From contig CAVTFN010000003.1 of the NCBI GenBank assembly GCA_963734065.1, positions 62,001 to 126,000 on the forward strand: a DNA stretch of 64,000 nt, written 5' to 3'. Source of the DNA: DATBLE01 sp963734065. Its GTDB lineage: Bacteria > Actinomycetota > Thermoleophilia > Gaiellales > Gaiellaceae. Positions 33,455-42,295 of this stretch are shown piece after piece (position 1 is the first letter of the stretch; every line of letters begins with the position of its first letter). The position numbers were made by a program, and so were the translations under genes. The notes beneath the pieces are model-generated. The model was not told where the DNA came from. It saw only the letters and a program-made list of their open reading frames with translations, and made no database searches.

Positions 33455-34159
33455 ATGGCTCATAACGACCTAGGGGTCTCGGATTTCGTCAAGGAACGGC
33501 TGATGCGGATCCGAGGCGATCTGCGGATCTTCAAGGACCTCGATCCGGCCAAGACGGGGCTCGTCATCATCGACATGCAGAACGCGTTTCTGGAGCCGGG
33601 CGGCCCGATCCCGGTTCCCTCTGCGCTCGAGATCGTCGAGCCCATCAATCGCGCCGCGCAGGGTGCCCGCGAGCTGGGGGTGCCGGTGATCTGGATCCGG
33701 TCGCATCACCCCAGGAACGGCGGCGACTGGCGCCACTTCTTCGACCACTTCGTCCGTCCGGATCGCCGTGAGGCCGCGGCCGCGACGCTCTCGGCCGACG
33801 CGCACGGCTCGCAGTTCTACTCCGAGATGGACATCCAGGACTCGGACTACATCGTGATCAAGAACCGGTACTCGTGCTTTGTTCCCGGCTCCTCGAGCCT
33901 GGAGCGGCTGCTCCGGAACCTGGGCTGCGACACGATCGTCCTCTGCGGGACGAAGACGAACATCTGCGTCGAGTCGACGGCGCGCGACGGCATGATGATC
34001 GACCTGCGCGTCGTCGTCCTCAAGGACGCGACCTCGACCCTCAGCGACGAGGAGCATCAGGCTTCGCTGAACGTGTTGATCCAGGAATTCGCCGACATCC
34101 TGACGGTCGACGAGGTGCTCGACGAGTTGCGAGCCAACCACGTCGACGGCACGTCTTGA
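33455..34159 (+). CDS. isochorismatase-family amidohydrolase (RutB / N-carbamoylsarcosine amidase-like)
   Basis: 234 residues from ATG 33455, 8 bp after the aldo-keto reductase. Cys-hydrolase triad visible: Asp in GLVIIDMQNAF, Lys in YIVIKNRYSCF and Cys in GTKTNICVESTARDGMM. The NRYS/CVESTARD pattern is closest in memory to ureidoacrylate amidohydrolase RutB and N-carbamoylsarcosine amidase, which release ammonia and CO2 from carbamoyl or ureido groups. The downstream hydantoinase/carboxylase-like genes strengthen the view that a cyclic ureide or amide is being opened and deamidated. The stop overlaps the next start (TTGA). Confidence 0.9.
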   Translation: MAHNDLGVSDFVKERLMRIRGDLRIFKDLDPAKTGLVIIDMQNAFLEPGGPIPVPSALEIVEPINRAAQGARELGVPVIWIRSHHPRNGGDWRHFFDHFVRPDRREAAAATLSADAHGSQFYSEMDIQDSDYIVIKNRYSCFVPGSSSLERLLRNLGCDTIVLCGTKTNICVESTARDGMMIDLRVVVLKDATSTLSDEEHQASLNVLIQEFADILTVDEVLDELRANHVDGTS

Positions 34160-36048
34160 TCGACACGCCATCGCTCGGCGGCACGCGGCTGGACCCGGTC
34201 ACGCTCGAAATCCTCAGCTCCCGGCTGGCGGCCGTGAACGACGAGGCCGCCGCGACGATGCGCCTCGTCTCGGGCTCACCGGTCGCGAACGAGGCGTACG
34301 ACATGAACGTCGGGCTGATGAACGCCGAGGGCGACTGCATCGCGATCGGCGTCTACATCTCGATCCACGCCCTGTCGCTGAGCTCGACGGTCAAGGACAT
34401 TCAGCGCGAGTTCGCGGAGAATCCCGGATTCGGCCCGGGGGACGTCTTCATGTGCAACGACCCGTACGTCGGGGCGTGCCACCAGATGGACGTCACAGTG
34501 GTCGCGCCGATCTTCGTCGGCGACGAGCTGCTCGGCTGGACCGGCTCGACGGTGCACCAGATCGACCTCGGGGGGCCGGTGGAGGGTCAGGTGCAGATCG
34601 GCGCGACGTCGATCTGGGGCGAGCAGCCGATCTTTCCACCCATGAAGATCGTCGACGGCGGCGTGCTGCGCGCCGACGTCGAGCGCGCCTACCTGCGCCG
34701 CACGCGCCTGCCGGACCTGACCGCGCTCGATCTGAAGGCGATGATCGCGGGCTGCAACGTCGCGGTCGAGCGTGTGCAGGAGCTGGCCGAGCGCTACGGC
34801 CGCGAGACGATCGCACACGCGATCGAAGACGTCACGGACGTGACCGAGGCCCGGTTCCGCGCGCGTCTGCGGGAGCTGCCCGACGGCACTTGGACTCACC
34901 GCGGCTACATCGAGTACGACACCGTCTATCCGGTCGTCGTGTCGATGACGAAAAGCGGCGACCGGCTGACCTTCGACTTTACGGAGGCCGCCGACCAGGC
35001 GCCCGCGGTGATCAACTGCACGCGCCCGGCCTGCGTCGGGGCGACGATCGCGGCCGTCCTGCCGTACCTCTGCTTCGACATGCCGTGGTCGCCGGCAGGC
35101 CTCCAGCGCGCGATCGAGGTCGTGACCAGGGAGGGGTCCGTCGTTCACGCGGCGTGGCCCGCCGGAGTGTCCAAGGCGACGACGACCGGGAGCTTCATGG
35201 CGACGATCAGCTCGAGCGTGTGCCTCGCCAAGCTGCTGGCGGCCAGCGACGTCCACCGTGAGCAGTTCATGGCGACGTGGATGGGCGGGCTGTATGTCGA
35301 GGACGTGTTCGGGATCGATCAGCGCGGGGAGTTCTTCGGCGCCGCGTTCCTCGACGCGATGGCCGGCGGCTCCGGCGCTCGCTCGTTTGCCGACGGTCTG
35401 GACGCCGGTGGGTTCCTGGACTCGCCGTCGTCGATCATCGCCAACGTCGAGGACTACGAGTACAGCTACCCGGTCCTCTATCTCTACCGGCGGATCCAGT
35501 CCGACACCGGCGGGGCCGGCCGCTATCGGGGCGGCGCCACGCTCAGCATGTGTTACGTGCCCCACGACGTGGACGAGATCCCGGTCAAGATCATGCACGC
35601 AATCGGAACGCTCCAGCCCGGCTCCATCGGGATCGGAGGCGGCTACCCGTCCTGCACGAACCAGTTCGCGATCAAGCGCGGTACCGACGTGTGGGAGCGT
35701 TTCGGCCACGGTGTGCTCCCCGGCGACCTCGACGAGATCGAGGGCACGCTCGAGACCTACCCGGAGAGCATCGTGCGCACGTCGCAGGGCCACGACGACG
35801 TCTACCGCTGTGTCGCCATGGGCGGGGCTGGGTACGGCGACCCGCTCGATCGCGACCCCGACCGCGTCTACGCCGACGTCGTCTCGGGCGTCGTGACCGT
35901 GGAGCACGCGCGAACCCGATATGGCGTGGTGCTCGATGCCGACGGTACGGGCGTCGACGAGGCCGCGACTGCGAGCTGTCGCGGGACGATCCGTGCGGAG
36001 CGGCTGGCCCAGGCGGTGCCGGCCTCGGAGCTCGCCACCGGGCTGTGA
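34156..36048 (+). CDS. hydantoinase B / oxoprolinase family subunit (HyuB; acetone carboxylase alpha-like)
   Basis: 630 residues, probable TTG start at 34156 overlapping the isochorismatase stop. Family signs: LDPVTLEILSSRLAAVNDEA, SPVANEAYDMNVGLMNAEGD, CNDPYVGACHQMDVTVVAPI (metal-site-like segment), GWTGSTVHQIDLGG and the C-terminal GGAGRYRGGA and VAMGGAGYGDPLDRDP. Together with HyuA it forms ATP-dependent enzymes that hydrolyse N-methylhydantoin/5-oxoproline-type lactams or carboxylate ketones such as acetone and acetophenone. The presence of a gamma-like zinc-ribbon gene downstream leans towards the carboxylase layout. Overlaps hyuA by one base (TGATG). Confidence 0.92.
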   Translation: MIDTPSLGGTRLDPVTLEILSSRLAAVNDEAAATMRLVSGSPVANEAYDMNVGLMNAEGDCIAIGVYISIHALSLSSTVKDIQREFAENPGFGPGDVFMCNDPYVGACHQMDVTVVAPIFVGDELLGWTGSTVHQIDLGGPVEGQVQIGATSIWGEQPIFPPMKIVDGGVLRADVERAYLRRTRLPDLTALDLKAMIAGCNVAVERVQELAERYGRETIAHAIEDVTDVTEARFRARLRELPDGTWTHRGYIEYDTVYPVVVSMTKSGDRLTFDFTEAADQAPAVINCTRPACVGATIAAVLPYLCFDMPWSPAGLQRAIEVVTREGSVVHAAWPAGVSKATTTGSFMATISSSVCLAKLLAASDVHREQFMATWMGGLYVEDVFGIDQRGEFFGAAFLDAMAGGSGARSFADGLDAGGFLDSPSSIIANVEDYEYSYPVLYLYRRIQSDTGGAGRYRGGATLSMCYVPHDVDEIPVKIMHAIGTLQPGSIGIGGGYPSCTNQFAIKRGTDVWERFGHGVLPGDLDEIEGTLETYPESIVRTSQGHDDVYRCVAMGGAGYGDPLDRDPDRVYADVVSGVVTVEHARTRYGVVLDADGTGVDEAATASCRGTIRAERLAQAVPASELATGL

Positions 36049-38153
36049 TGACCGGGCAGGGCACGGTGATCGCCGTCGACAGCGGCGGCACGTTCACGGA
36101 CTGCGTCGTGCTGGACGAGCACGGGCGCGTCACGGTCGGCAAGGCGCCGTCGACTCCGGGGGACTTCTCGGCGGGCGTGATCGACTCGGTCGCCGCCGCC
36201 GCCGCAGCGCTCGGATCGACGCTCGAGGAGCTCGTCGCCTCCAGCGACCTGTTCACGCTGGGCACGACGGCGGCGACCAACGCGCTGCTCACCCGGCGAG
36301 GTTCGCGGGTCGGTTTGATCACGACGAAAGGCCACGAGGACGCGCTGATCGTCGGGCGCACGATCCAGAAGGCGGCCGGGCTGAACACGGCGGAGCTGAC
36401 CAATCTCGCCCGACTCGAGAAGGCCGAGCCGATCGTGCCGCGCCACCTCATCCGCGGGGTGACCGAGCGCACGGACTACAAGGGGGCGGAGATCATCCCG
36501 CTGAACCTCGACGAGGCGCGGCAGGCGCTGGCCGAGCTGGTCGAGGCCGGCGTCGAGGCGATCGCGATCTCCTTCCTGTGGAGCTTCATGAACCCGAGCC
36601 ACGAGCGCGCGGTCACGGAGCTGGTCCGGAGCGAGCATCCCGAGCTCACCGTGTCGGCATCGAACGAGGTCGCGCCGGTGATCAAGGAGTACGAGCGCGG
36701 AGCGACGACGATGCTGAACGCGTACCTCAGCGGGACGACCGACCGCTCGATCTCGGCCCTCGAGGAACGGCTCGCCGGTCATGGTCTGCGGCGGCCGCCG
36801 CTTGTCATGCAATCCTCGGGCGGGGTCACGTCGACCGCGAAGGCGAAGGGTCACGCGATCAGGCTGGTCGCGTCCGGGCCGGCCGGAGGCGTGGTCGGTG
36901 CCGCGGCGCTCGGGGAGGCGCTCGGCTTCCCCAACGTCATCACGACCGACGTCGGCGGGACGAGCTTCGACGTCGGACTGGTCGTCGACGGCGAGCCGCT
37001 CGTCAACGCCCGACCCGTGTTCGGCAAGTATCACACCGTCCTTCCGGTCACGGACGTCGCCTCGATCGGCGCGGGCGGAGGCAGCATCGCGTGGATCGAG
37101 CGCGCGACCGGGCAGCTGAAGGTCGGCCCGCAGAGCGCCGGTGCCGTCCCCGGGCCGGCCTGTTACGGGACCGGCGGCGAGCAGCCGACGGTCACCGACG
37201 CGAACGTGGTGCTCGGGCGGGTGAATCCCGAGGCGTTTCTGGCGGGAACCAGGCCGCTCGATCCGGAGCTGGCCGAGCGCGCGATCGCCGAGATGATCGC
37301 CGGGCCGCTCGGGCTCTCGGTCGCGGACGCGGCGCTGGGGATCGTCGAGATCCTCGACGCGAGGATGGCCGATCTCGTTCGCAGGGAGACGATCGGGCGC
37401 GGCTACGACCCGGCCGACTTCGCGCTCTTCGCCTTCGGCGGGGCCGGCCCGCTCCACGTGGTCGCTTACGGGCGGGATGTCGGCGTGAAGGCGATCGTGG
37501 TGCCCGCGAACGCCTCCGTGTTCTCGGCGTCCGGGATCGCCGGGGCAGACGTGGTCGCGGTCGCCCAGGCGAGCGACCCGATGATCGCCCCCTTCGACGT
37601 CGACCGGCTCAACGCGCTCTACGGGCGGCTGGAGGACGACGTCGCCGCCGACCTCGAGGCCGACGGCATCTCGCCTGGCGACGCGACGCTCCTGCGCGAG
37701 ATCGAGCTGCGCTACCGCGGTCAGGTGCACGAGGTTCGAGTGCCCGTGCCGAAGGGGCGGCTCGAGCCCGGCAATCTCGACGGGCTGATCGCGGAGTTCG
37801 AGGTTCGCTACACGCGGCGCTACGGGCGAGGAACAGTCCATTCGCGGGCGGGGATCGAGGCGCGGACGTACGCGGTGCGCGGAATCGGCCGCCTGAGGAA
37901 GCCGGAGCTCGCGTCCGACACCCCGGGCGACGCGGACGCGCAGGAGGCGTGGGCCGGCGAGCGCGATGTCGTCTTCCGGGAGCCCTCAGGGCCGGCGGGG
38001 ATCTACCGCTGGGAGAAGCTCCGGGCGGGACACGTCGTCAGCGGCCCGGCCGTGATCGAGGGAGAGCTGACGAGCGCGCTGGTACCGCCGGACTATACGG
38101 CGCGGGTCGACGGGCTCGGAAACCTCTTGCTGGCCGGCCCCGAGCAGCGATGA
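36048..38153 (+). CDS. hydantoinase A / oxoprolinase family subunit (HyuA; acetone carboxylase beta-like)
   Basis: 701 residues with an ASKHA-type ATP-binding core: IAVDSGGTFTDCVVLDE at the N-terminus, LGTTAATNALLTRRG, VMQSSGGVTSTAKA, TTDVGGTSFDVGLV and FAFGGAGPLHVVAYGRD. This subunit phosphorylates the carbonyl oxygen of the substrate, after which the B subunit opens the ring or receives carboxyphosphate. ATG 36048 overlaps the hyuB stop. The stop in turn overlaps the gamma-like gene (ATGA), so all three are translationally coupled and probably form a complex. Confidence 0.94.
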   Translation: MTGQGTVIAVDSGGTFTDCVVLDEHGRVTVGKAPSTPGDFSAGVIDSVAAAAAALGSTLEELVASSDLFTLGTTAATNALLTRRGSRVGLITTKGHEDALIVGRTIQKAAGLNTAELTNLARLEKAEPIVPRHLIRGVTERTDYKGAEIIPLNLDEARQALAELVEAGVEAIAISFLWSFMNPSHERAVTELVRSEHPELTVSASNEVAPVIKEYERGATTMLNAYLSGTTDRSISALEERLAGHGLRRPPLVMQSSGGVTSTAKAKGHAIRLVASGPAGGVVGAAALGEALGFPNVITTDVGGTSFDVGLVVDGEPLVNARPVFGKYHTVLPVTDVASIGAGGGSIAWIERATGQLKVGPQSAGAVPGPACYGTGGEQPTVTDANVVLGRVNPEAFLAGTRPLDPELAERAIAEMIAGPLGLSVADAALGIVEILDARMADLVRRETIGRGYDPADFALFAFGGAGPLHVVAYGRDVGVKAIVVPANASVFSASGIAGADVVAVAQASDPMIAPFDVDRLNALYGRLEDDVAADLEADGISPGDATLLREIELRYRGQVHEVRVPVPKGRLEPGNLDGLIAEFEVRYTRRYGRGTVHSRAGIEARTYAVRGIGRLRKPELASDTPGDADAQEAWAGERDVVFREPSGPAGIYRWEKLRAGHVVSGPAVIEGELTSALVPPDYTARVDGLGNLLLAGPEQR

Positions 38154-38431
38154 CGCCGATCAACGAGACGCTTCGCATCGAGGGCGGCGCAATCCAGTGC
38201 CGCTGCGGCCATCAGCTGGGGCCGGCCGCCGAGAACTACAAGCTGCACGCGCTCGTGCGCGAGGGGCCCGTCCAGAACGCCGGCCCGTGGGTCGATCCCC
38301 AGTGCATCGGCGGGGACGCGTTCGTCTGCCGGGAGTTCTTCTGCCCGGGCTGCGCGACGCTCCTCGACGTCGAGATCGCCCAGCGGGGCGAGCCGATCCT
38401 CTGGGACGTGCGCCTAGGCGAGCCCGAGTAG
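38150..38431 (+). CDS. acetone carboxylase gamma-like zinc-ribbon subunit
   Basis: 93 residues, ATG 38150 overlapping the hyuA stop. Two CxC/CxxC knuckles, QCRCGHQLG and FFCPGCATLLDVEIA, make a rubredoxin-like zinc ribbon, and a third Cys pair lies nearby (PQCIGG, FVCREFF). This is the hallmark of the acetone carboxylase gamma family, although true acetone carboxylase gamma is about twice as long. Small versions accompany many uncharacterised HyuA/HyuB pairs. Its role may be substrate or metal handling in the complex. Overlaps the convergent amidohydrolase gene by 18 bp. Confidence 0.8.
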   Translation: MTPINETLRIEGGAIQCRCGHQLGPAAENYKLHALVREGPVQNAGPWVDPQCIGGDAFVCREFFCPGCATLLDVEIAQRGEPILWDVRLGEPE

Positions 38432-39388
38432 CGCTTGCGCGTTGCCGCCGAGGACCGCTGCCCGGTCGGATTCGGGCAGCCTGTCACGGACGAACGTGAG
38501 CTGCTCCTCGACCGCGAAGAACGGGTAGTCGCTGGCGAACATCAGGTGCCCGTCGGCGAAGAAGCGGCCGGCGAAGGCGAGCGTGTCGGCATCCTGCGCC
38601 ACCGTGTCGGTATAGAAGCCGCGCAGCTGCTCGCTCGGCAGCGGGTCGAGCGCCCGCCCGAGCGAGTACGGCTTCTCGTGCGAGGCGTCGATCCGGCCCG
38701 CCAGGAAGGGGAGCGTCCCGCCGCAATGCGGAAGCACGATCGCCAGGCCCCGGTTCTCCGCGACGATGCCGCTGAGCACCAGCCGCAGGGCGGCCAGGCT
38801 CGTGTCGAACACGAAGCCGACGAGGTACTCGAGGCCGTAGTCGCGCAGGTGCTCCTCGGCGAGCGTGCGGGTGGGATGGAGGAAGAGAGGCACCCCGAGC
38901 TCTGCGATGCGGGCGTAGACGGGCCGGCACGTGTCGGAGTCGACCGGCGCGCCGTCGATGTTGGAATGGATCAGCACGCCACGGAGGCCGAGGTTCGAGA
39001 CGGCGTCGTCCAGCGCCGCCAGGGCCACTTCCGTGTTCTGCCAGGGCAGAGTCGCGAGGCCGTAGAAGCGTCCGGGATTCGCCCGCTCGGCAGCTGCGCG
39101 CTCCGCGTTCAGCGCGTGCGCGACCTCGCCGGCCCGCCCCGGCTCGAGCCGGTCGACGTCGCCGAACGATCCCGAGCTGGAAATCACTCTGTTCACTCCG
39201 GCCTCCGCGAACATCTCGAGCTGCGAATCGAGGTCGGTGAACCGGGGCCCCCACGGCACGAACCGGCCCGGAGCGACCTCGAACGCATAGCCGTCCCCCT
39301 CGCGGCGGCAGCGCGGATACTCGTCGAGATCGAGGAGGGCGTCGAGCAGAGTGGGCGAGAACCAGTGACACTGTGAATCGACGATCAT
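38414..39388 (-). CDS. amidohydrolase-2 (ACMSD/decarboxylase-like) with altered metal motif
   Basis: 324 residues, TIM-barrel amidohydrolase_2. Expected metal ligands: HxH at the first strand, a His in VPLFLHPTRT, a His in IVLPHCGG and the Asp in LMFASDYPF. The first motif reads IVDSQCHWFSP, i.e. Gln replaces the first His of DSHCHW. Family members include ACMSD, resorcylate and carboxyvanillate decarboxylases and some hydrolases. It is transcribed opposite to the enzymes on its left and divergent from the GntR regulator, with a palindrome between. It may decarboxylate or hydrolyse an intermediate of the pathway. Confidence 0.87.
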   Translation of the reverse strand: MIVDSQCHWFSPTLLDALLDLDEYPRCRREGDGYAFEVAPGRFVPWGPRFTDLDSQLEMFAEAGVNRVISSSGSFGDVDRLEPGRAGEVAHALNAERAAAERANPGRFYGLATLPWQNTEVALAALDDAVSNLGLRGVLIHSNIDGAPVDSDTCRPVYARIAELGVPLFLHPTRTLAEEHLRDYGLEYLVGFVFDTSLAALRLVLSGIVAENRGLAIVLPHCGGTLPFLAGRIDASHEKPYSLGRALDPLPSEQLRGFYTDTVAQDADTLAFAGRFFADGHLMFASDYPFFAVEEQLTFVRDRLPESDRAAVLGGNAQALLGLA

Positions 39389-39404
39389 CCTCGGCCCTCC
39401 TCGC

Positions 39405-39422
39405 TTATTGTATGACGAATAA
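39405..39422. promoter_or_regulatory. palindromic operator candidate for the GntR/HutC regulator
   Basis: TTATTGTATGACGAATAA has 5-bp arms TTATT/AATAA around an 8-bp centre with GT and AC pairs, as in HutC-type sites. AT-rich in an otherwise GC-rich region, between the divergent amidohydrolase (start 39388) and regulator (probable start 39431). Confidence 0.5.
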
Positions 39423-39430
39423 CGAGTGAC

Positions 39431-40183
39431 CTGGATACCGAGGGCTCGACGGCTGCGCCGGCCGTCGACCGACTCGAAAACGCCCCACTTGCCGAGCGTG
39501 TCCGCGCCGCGCTGCTCGAGGCGATCCTCGACAAGCGGTTCGACAAGCGTCTTCCGCCCGAGGACGTGCTGGCCGAGATGATGAACGTGAGCCGGACGAC
39601 GATCCGCAGCGCGCTACAGAGCCTCGAGCAGCACGGGATCGTCAGCCGGAAGCGGGCGATCGGCACGACGATCAACGAGCACATCCGTCCGTCCGCGCTG
39701 GCGCTCCAGCGCCTGATCGGCTTCGACGCGCTGCTGCGGGAGCTGGGCTACCCCGTCCGCTCGGAGGTCACGTGGGAGCGGAGGACCCCGTCCGACGCAA
39801 TGATGGACGTCTTCGATCTCTCCCCCGACTGCGACTGCCTCGTGACGAGCACACGTCACTACGCAGACGACGATGTGGCGATCGCGGTCCGCGACATCGT
39901 CCCCCGCGAGACGCTCAGGACGGACTCGTTCGCGGAGCCGCTGCCCCCCTCGCTCTTCGGGTTCAGCGCCGTGTACTGTCGAACGCCGATCGATCACGCG
40001 GTCGTGCGGATCACGGCCGTGACCAAGGGCAAGGAGGAGGGGAGCTGCTTGAGCATCGCGCTGGGGAAGCCGTTCACGCGCCTGAATGAGACGCATTACT
40101 CGGCGGGGGGTGACCCGATCGCGTTCTCGCTGATCGACGTCGACAACGAGATCGTCAGCTTCGAGATCTTCCGCCGGGGATAG
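39431..40183 (+). CDS. GntR-family regulator, HutC subfamily (UTRA domain), probable CTG start
   Basis: About 250 residues. N-terminal winged helix: LAERVRAALLEAILDKRFDK, LPPEDVLAEMMNVSRTTIRS and ALQSLEQHGIVSRKRAIGTT; C-terminal UTRA ligand domain from about residue 100 (TSTRHYADDDVAIAVRDIVP ... FSLIDVDNEIVSFEIF). The first in-frame standard start is GTG 39566, which would cut the winged helix in half. The frame is open upstream only to a TGA at 39413, and the sole plausible initiator before the domain is CTG 39431, 8 bp after the palindrome. Probably a local repressor that responds to a pathway intermediate. The M20 gene follows after 4 bp. Confidence 0.82.
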   Translation: MDTEGSTAAPAVDRLENAPLAERVRAALLEAILDKRFDKRLPPEDVLAEMMNVSRTTIRSALQSLEQHGIVSRKRAIGTTINEHIRPSALALQRLIGFDALLRELGYPVRSEVTWERRTPSDAMMDVFDLSPDCDCLVTSTRHYADDDVAIAVRDIVPRETLRTDSFAEPLPPSLFGFSAVYCRTPIDHAVVRITAVTKGKEEGSCLSIALGKPFTRLNETHYSAGGDPIAFSLIDVDNEIVSFEIFRRG

Positions 40184-40187
40184 CGGA

Positions 40188-41453
40188 ATGGCGATCGACC
40201 CGAAGGCCGCGGCGGCTGTGTTCGCCCTGATCGACGAAGACGAGCTCGTCGATCTCGTGCTCACGCTCGCAAACATCGAGAGCCCGCCGGGCGGCGAGGG
40301 CCCAGTCGGAGACGCCATTCACGCCTGGCTGCAGGAGCAGGGCTTCGGCCCGAAGCGCGTCGGCATGTTCGATGACCGCTTCAACGTCTTCGCGGAGCTT
40401 TCCGGCAGCGGTACCGGCCCCGCGCTCGCCTTCAACGCCCACATGGACACCTCGGTGGGACGCGACTTCCACCTGATCATGCGAGACCCCGACCGCCCGG
40501 ACTTCCACGGGGGCTGGGCCGAGGGCGACCTCCTCGTCGGCAACCCGGTGGTCAACGACAAGGGCCCGATGACGGCGTTCATGATCGCGACCAAGGCGCT
40601 TCGTGACGCGAAGGTCGACCTGTCGGGGAGCGTCTACCTGAACATCGTCGCGGGCGAGATCGGCCAGGAACCGGTCGACGAGTTCCAGGGCAAGCGCTAC
40701 CTCAGCAAAGAAGTTGGAGCGCGGTACCTCCTCAACCACTCGCCGCGGCCGAGCTTCTGCCTCTGCGCCGAGGCGACCAACTTCCGAAAGGGATGGGTGG
40801 AGGCGGGAAAGGCGTTCTATAAGCTCACGGTCTTCGGGGGCCCCGCGCTCTACACGCCGTTCGTCAACCGCCCCTACTCACGGGAGAACCAGCCGAACGC
40901 GATCCTCCGCGCGGTCCCGCTGCTGGAACGGCTCGATGAATGGGCGCTCGACTACGAACGGAGGAATCGGTACGAGTCGCCTGGCGGCACCGTCGTCCCG
41001 CGCGTCAACATCAGCGCGATCAGGGGCGGCGAGCCATGGATGATCCTCACCAACCCAGAGGTCTGCATGCTCTACCTCGACATCAGGACCGCGCCCGGGC
41101 AGGACGGCGGCGAGATCCGTCACGAGCTGAGGGCCCTCATGGACGAGTGCGGGCTCGAGGGGAAGGTGGAGCAGTTCGTCAACCGGAACGGCTACGAGGC
41201 ACAGGGGATCGAGCCGCTCGCCGGGGCGGTCGACGAGGCGCACCGCAGCGTCTTCGACGAGGAGTGCGCGATCGCCGACTCGCCCGAGTGCAGCATGTGG
41301 CGCGACCACAACGTCTACAACGAGATGGGGATCCCGGCGCTGACGTACGGGCCGCCCGGCCGCGCCGGGACCGGCGCCTACGCAATAACTCGGACGGACT
41401 TGCTGAACGCGGCGCGCGTCTACGCGCTGACTGCGCTCGCGCTCTGCGCGTAG
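40188..41453 (+). CDS. M20-family metallohydrolase (ArgE/DapE-like)
   Basis: 421 residues. Co-catalytic metallopeptidase/deacylase fold: LAFNAHMDTSVG supplies the HxD ligand and catalytic Asp, NPVVNDKGPMTAF the bridging Asp, and VAGEIGQEPVDEF the acidic site. The usual EE pair reads GE, so the general-base Glu is replaced by Gly unless a neighbouring Glu serves. The late HNVYNEMGIPALTYGPPG matches the last His/GP segment. Such enzymes remove acyl, carbamoyl or succinyl groups from amino acids. Immediately downstream of the regulator. Its 3' end overlaps the convergent coxM-like gene by 34 bp. Confidence 0.88.
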   Translation: MAIDPKAAAAVFALIDEDELVDLVLTLANIESPPGGEGPVGDAIHAWLQEQGFGPKRVGMFDDRFNVFAELSGSGTGPALAFNAHMDTSVGRDFHLIMRDPDRPDFHGGWAEGDLLVGNPVVNDKGPMTAFMIATKALRDAKVDLSGSVYLNIVAGEIGQEPVDEFQGKRYLSKEVGARYLLNHSPRPSFCLCAEATNFRKGWVEAGKAFYKLTVFGGPALYTPFVNRPYSRENQPNAILRAVPLLERLDEWALDYERRNRYESPGGTVVPRVNISAIRGGEPWMILTNPEVCMLYLDIRTAPGQDGGEIRHELRALMDECGLEGKVEQFVNRNGYEAQGIEPLAGAVDEAHRSVFDEECAIADSPECSMWRDHNVYNEMGIPALTYGPPGRAGTGAYAITRTDLLNAARVYALTALALCA

Positions 41454-42295
41454 ATCCGCGCGACGGCGCGGCGGAGCAGCACGGCTGTCAGCTCGGCGCG
41501 GTATTCCGCCGGAACGTGCAACCCGCCGCGTGGGCGGATCTCCCGAGCGAGCACCGCGCAGGCGGCATCGCTCGCCGCCTCGTCGAGACGCGAGCCGAGG
41601 TAAACGGCCTCGGCGGCCGGCGACCGGACTGGGGTGGAGGCGACGGCCCCCAGCCCGACCCGGACCCAGGTGCAGATGCCGGCCTCGTCGCGGGCGGCCG
41701 CGACGCACACGGAGGCGAGCGCGAAGTCGCCCGCACGCTCGGCGAACTCCTCGAACACGCTGACCGTGCCCGGCGGGGGCTCCGGGAATCGGATCTCGAC
41801 GACGAGCTCCGTGGGGTCGAGTGCCGTGGTCATCGTCCCCAGGAAGAACTCGGAGGCTCGCAGCTCTCGACGGCCCTCGCGTGACTGCGCGACGATCATC
41901 GCGTCGAACGTACATGCCAGTAGGGGCAGCTCCGCGGTCGGGTCGGCGTGCGCGATCGAACCGCCGACGGTGCCGCGGGTGCGGATCGGCAGATGGCCGA
42001 TCAGGGGCAGCGCGTCCGCGAACGCCGCCCAGTGCGGAGCCAGGTCGGCCGCCTCCAGCTCGGCGTGTCGCGTCGTGCCACCCACCATGAGCTGCCCTTC
42101 GGCGCGGACGTAGCGGGTCTGTTGAAGGTCGCTCACGTCGACGAGGTGCGACGGGGCCGCGAGCCTGAAGGCCATCAGCGGAATCAGGCTCTGCCCGCCG
42201 GCGAGCGCTTTCGCGTCCGACCCGGCTTCGCCCAGCACGTCGAGTGCATGGTCGAGCGACTCGGCCCGAGTGAACGCGAACGGTGGAAGCTTCAT
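41420..42295 (-). CDS. molybdenum hydroxylase FAD subunit (CoxM/QoxM-like)
   Basis: 291 residues, medium subunit of the xanthine oxidase/CO dehydrogenase family. FAD-binding motifs AKALAGGQSLIPLMAFR and RGTVGGSIAHADPTAEL are present, followed by a CO_deh_flav_C domain (FEEFAERAGDFALASVCVAA). It passes electrons from the [2Fe-2S] clusters of the small subunit to its acceptor. Start overlaps the coxL stop by 4 bp; order S-L-M differs from the common M-S-L. Confidence 0.93.
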   Translation of the reverse strand: MKLPPFAFTRAESLDHALDVLGEAGSDAKALAGGQSLIPLMAFRLAAPSHLVDVSDLQQTRYVRAEGQLMVGGTTRHAELEAADLAPHWAAFADALPLIGHLPIRTRGTVGGSIAHADPTAELPLLACTFDAMIVAQSREGRRELRASEFFLGTMTTALDPTELVVEIRFPEPPPGTVSVFEEFAERAGDFALASVCVAAARDEAGICTWVRVGLGAVASTPVRSPAAEAVYLGSRLDEAASDAACAVLAREIRPRGGLHVPAEYRAELTAVLLRRAVARIYAQSASAVSA

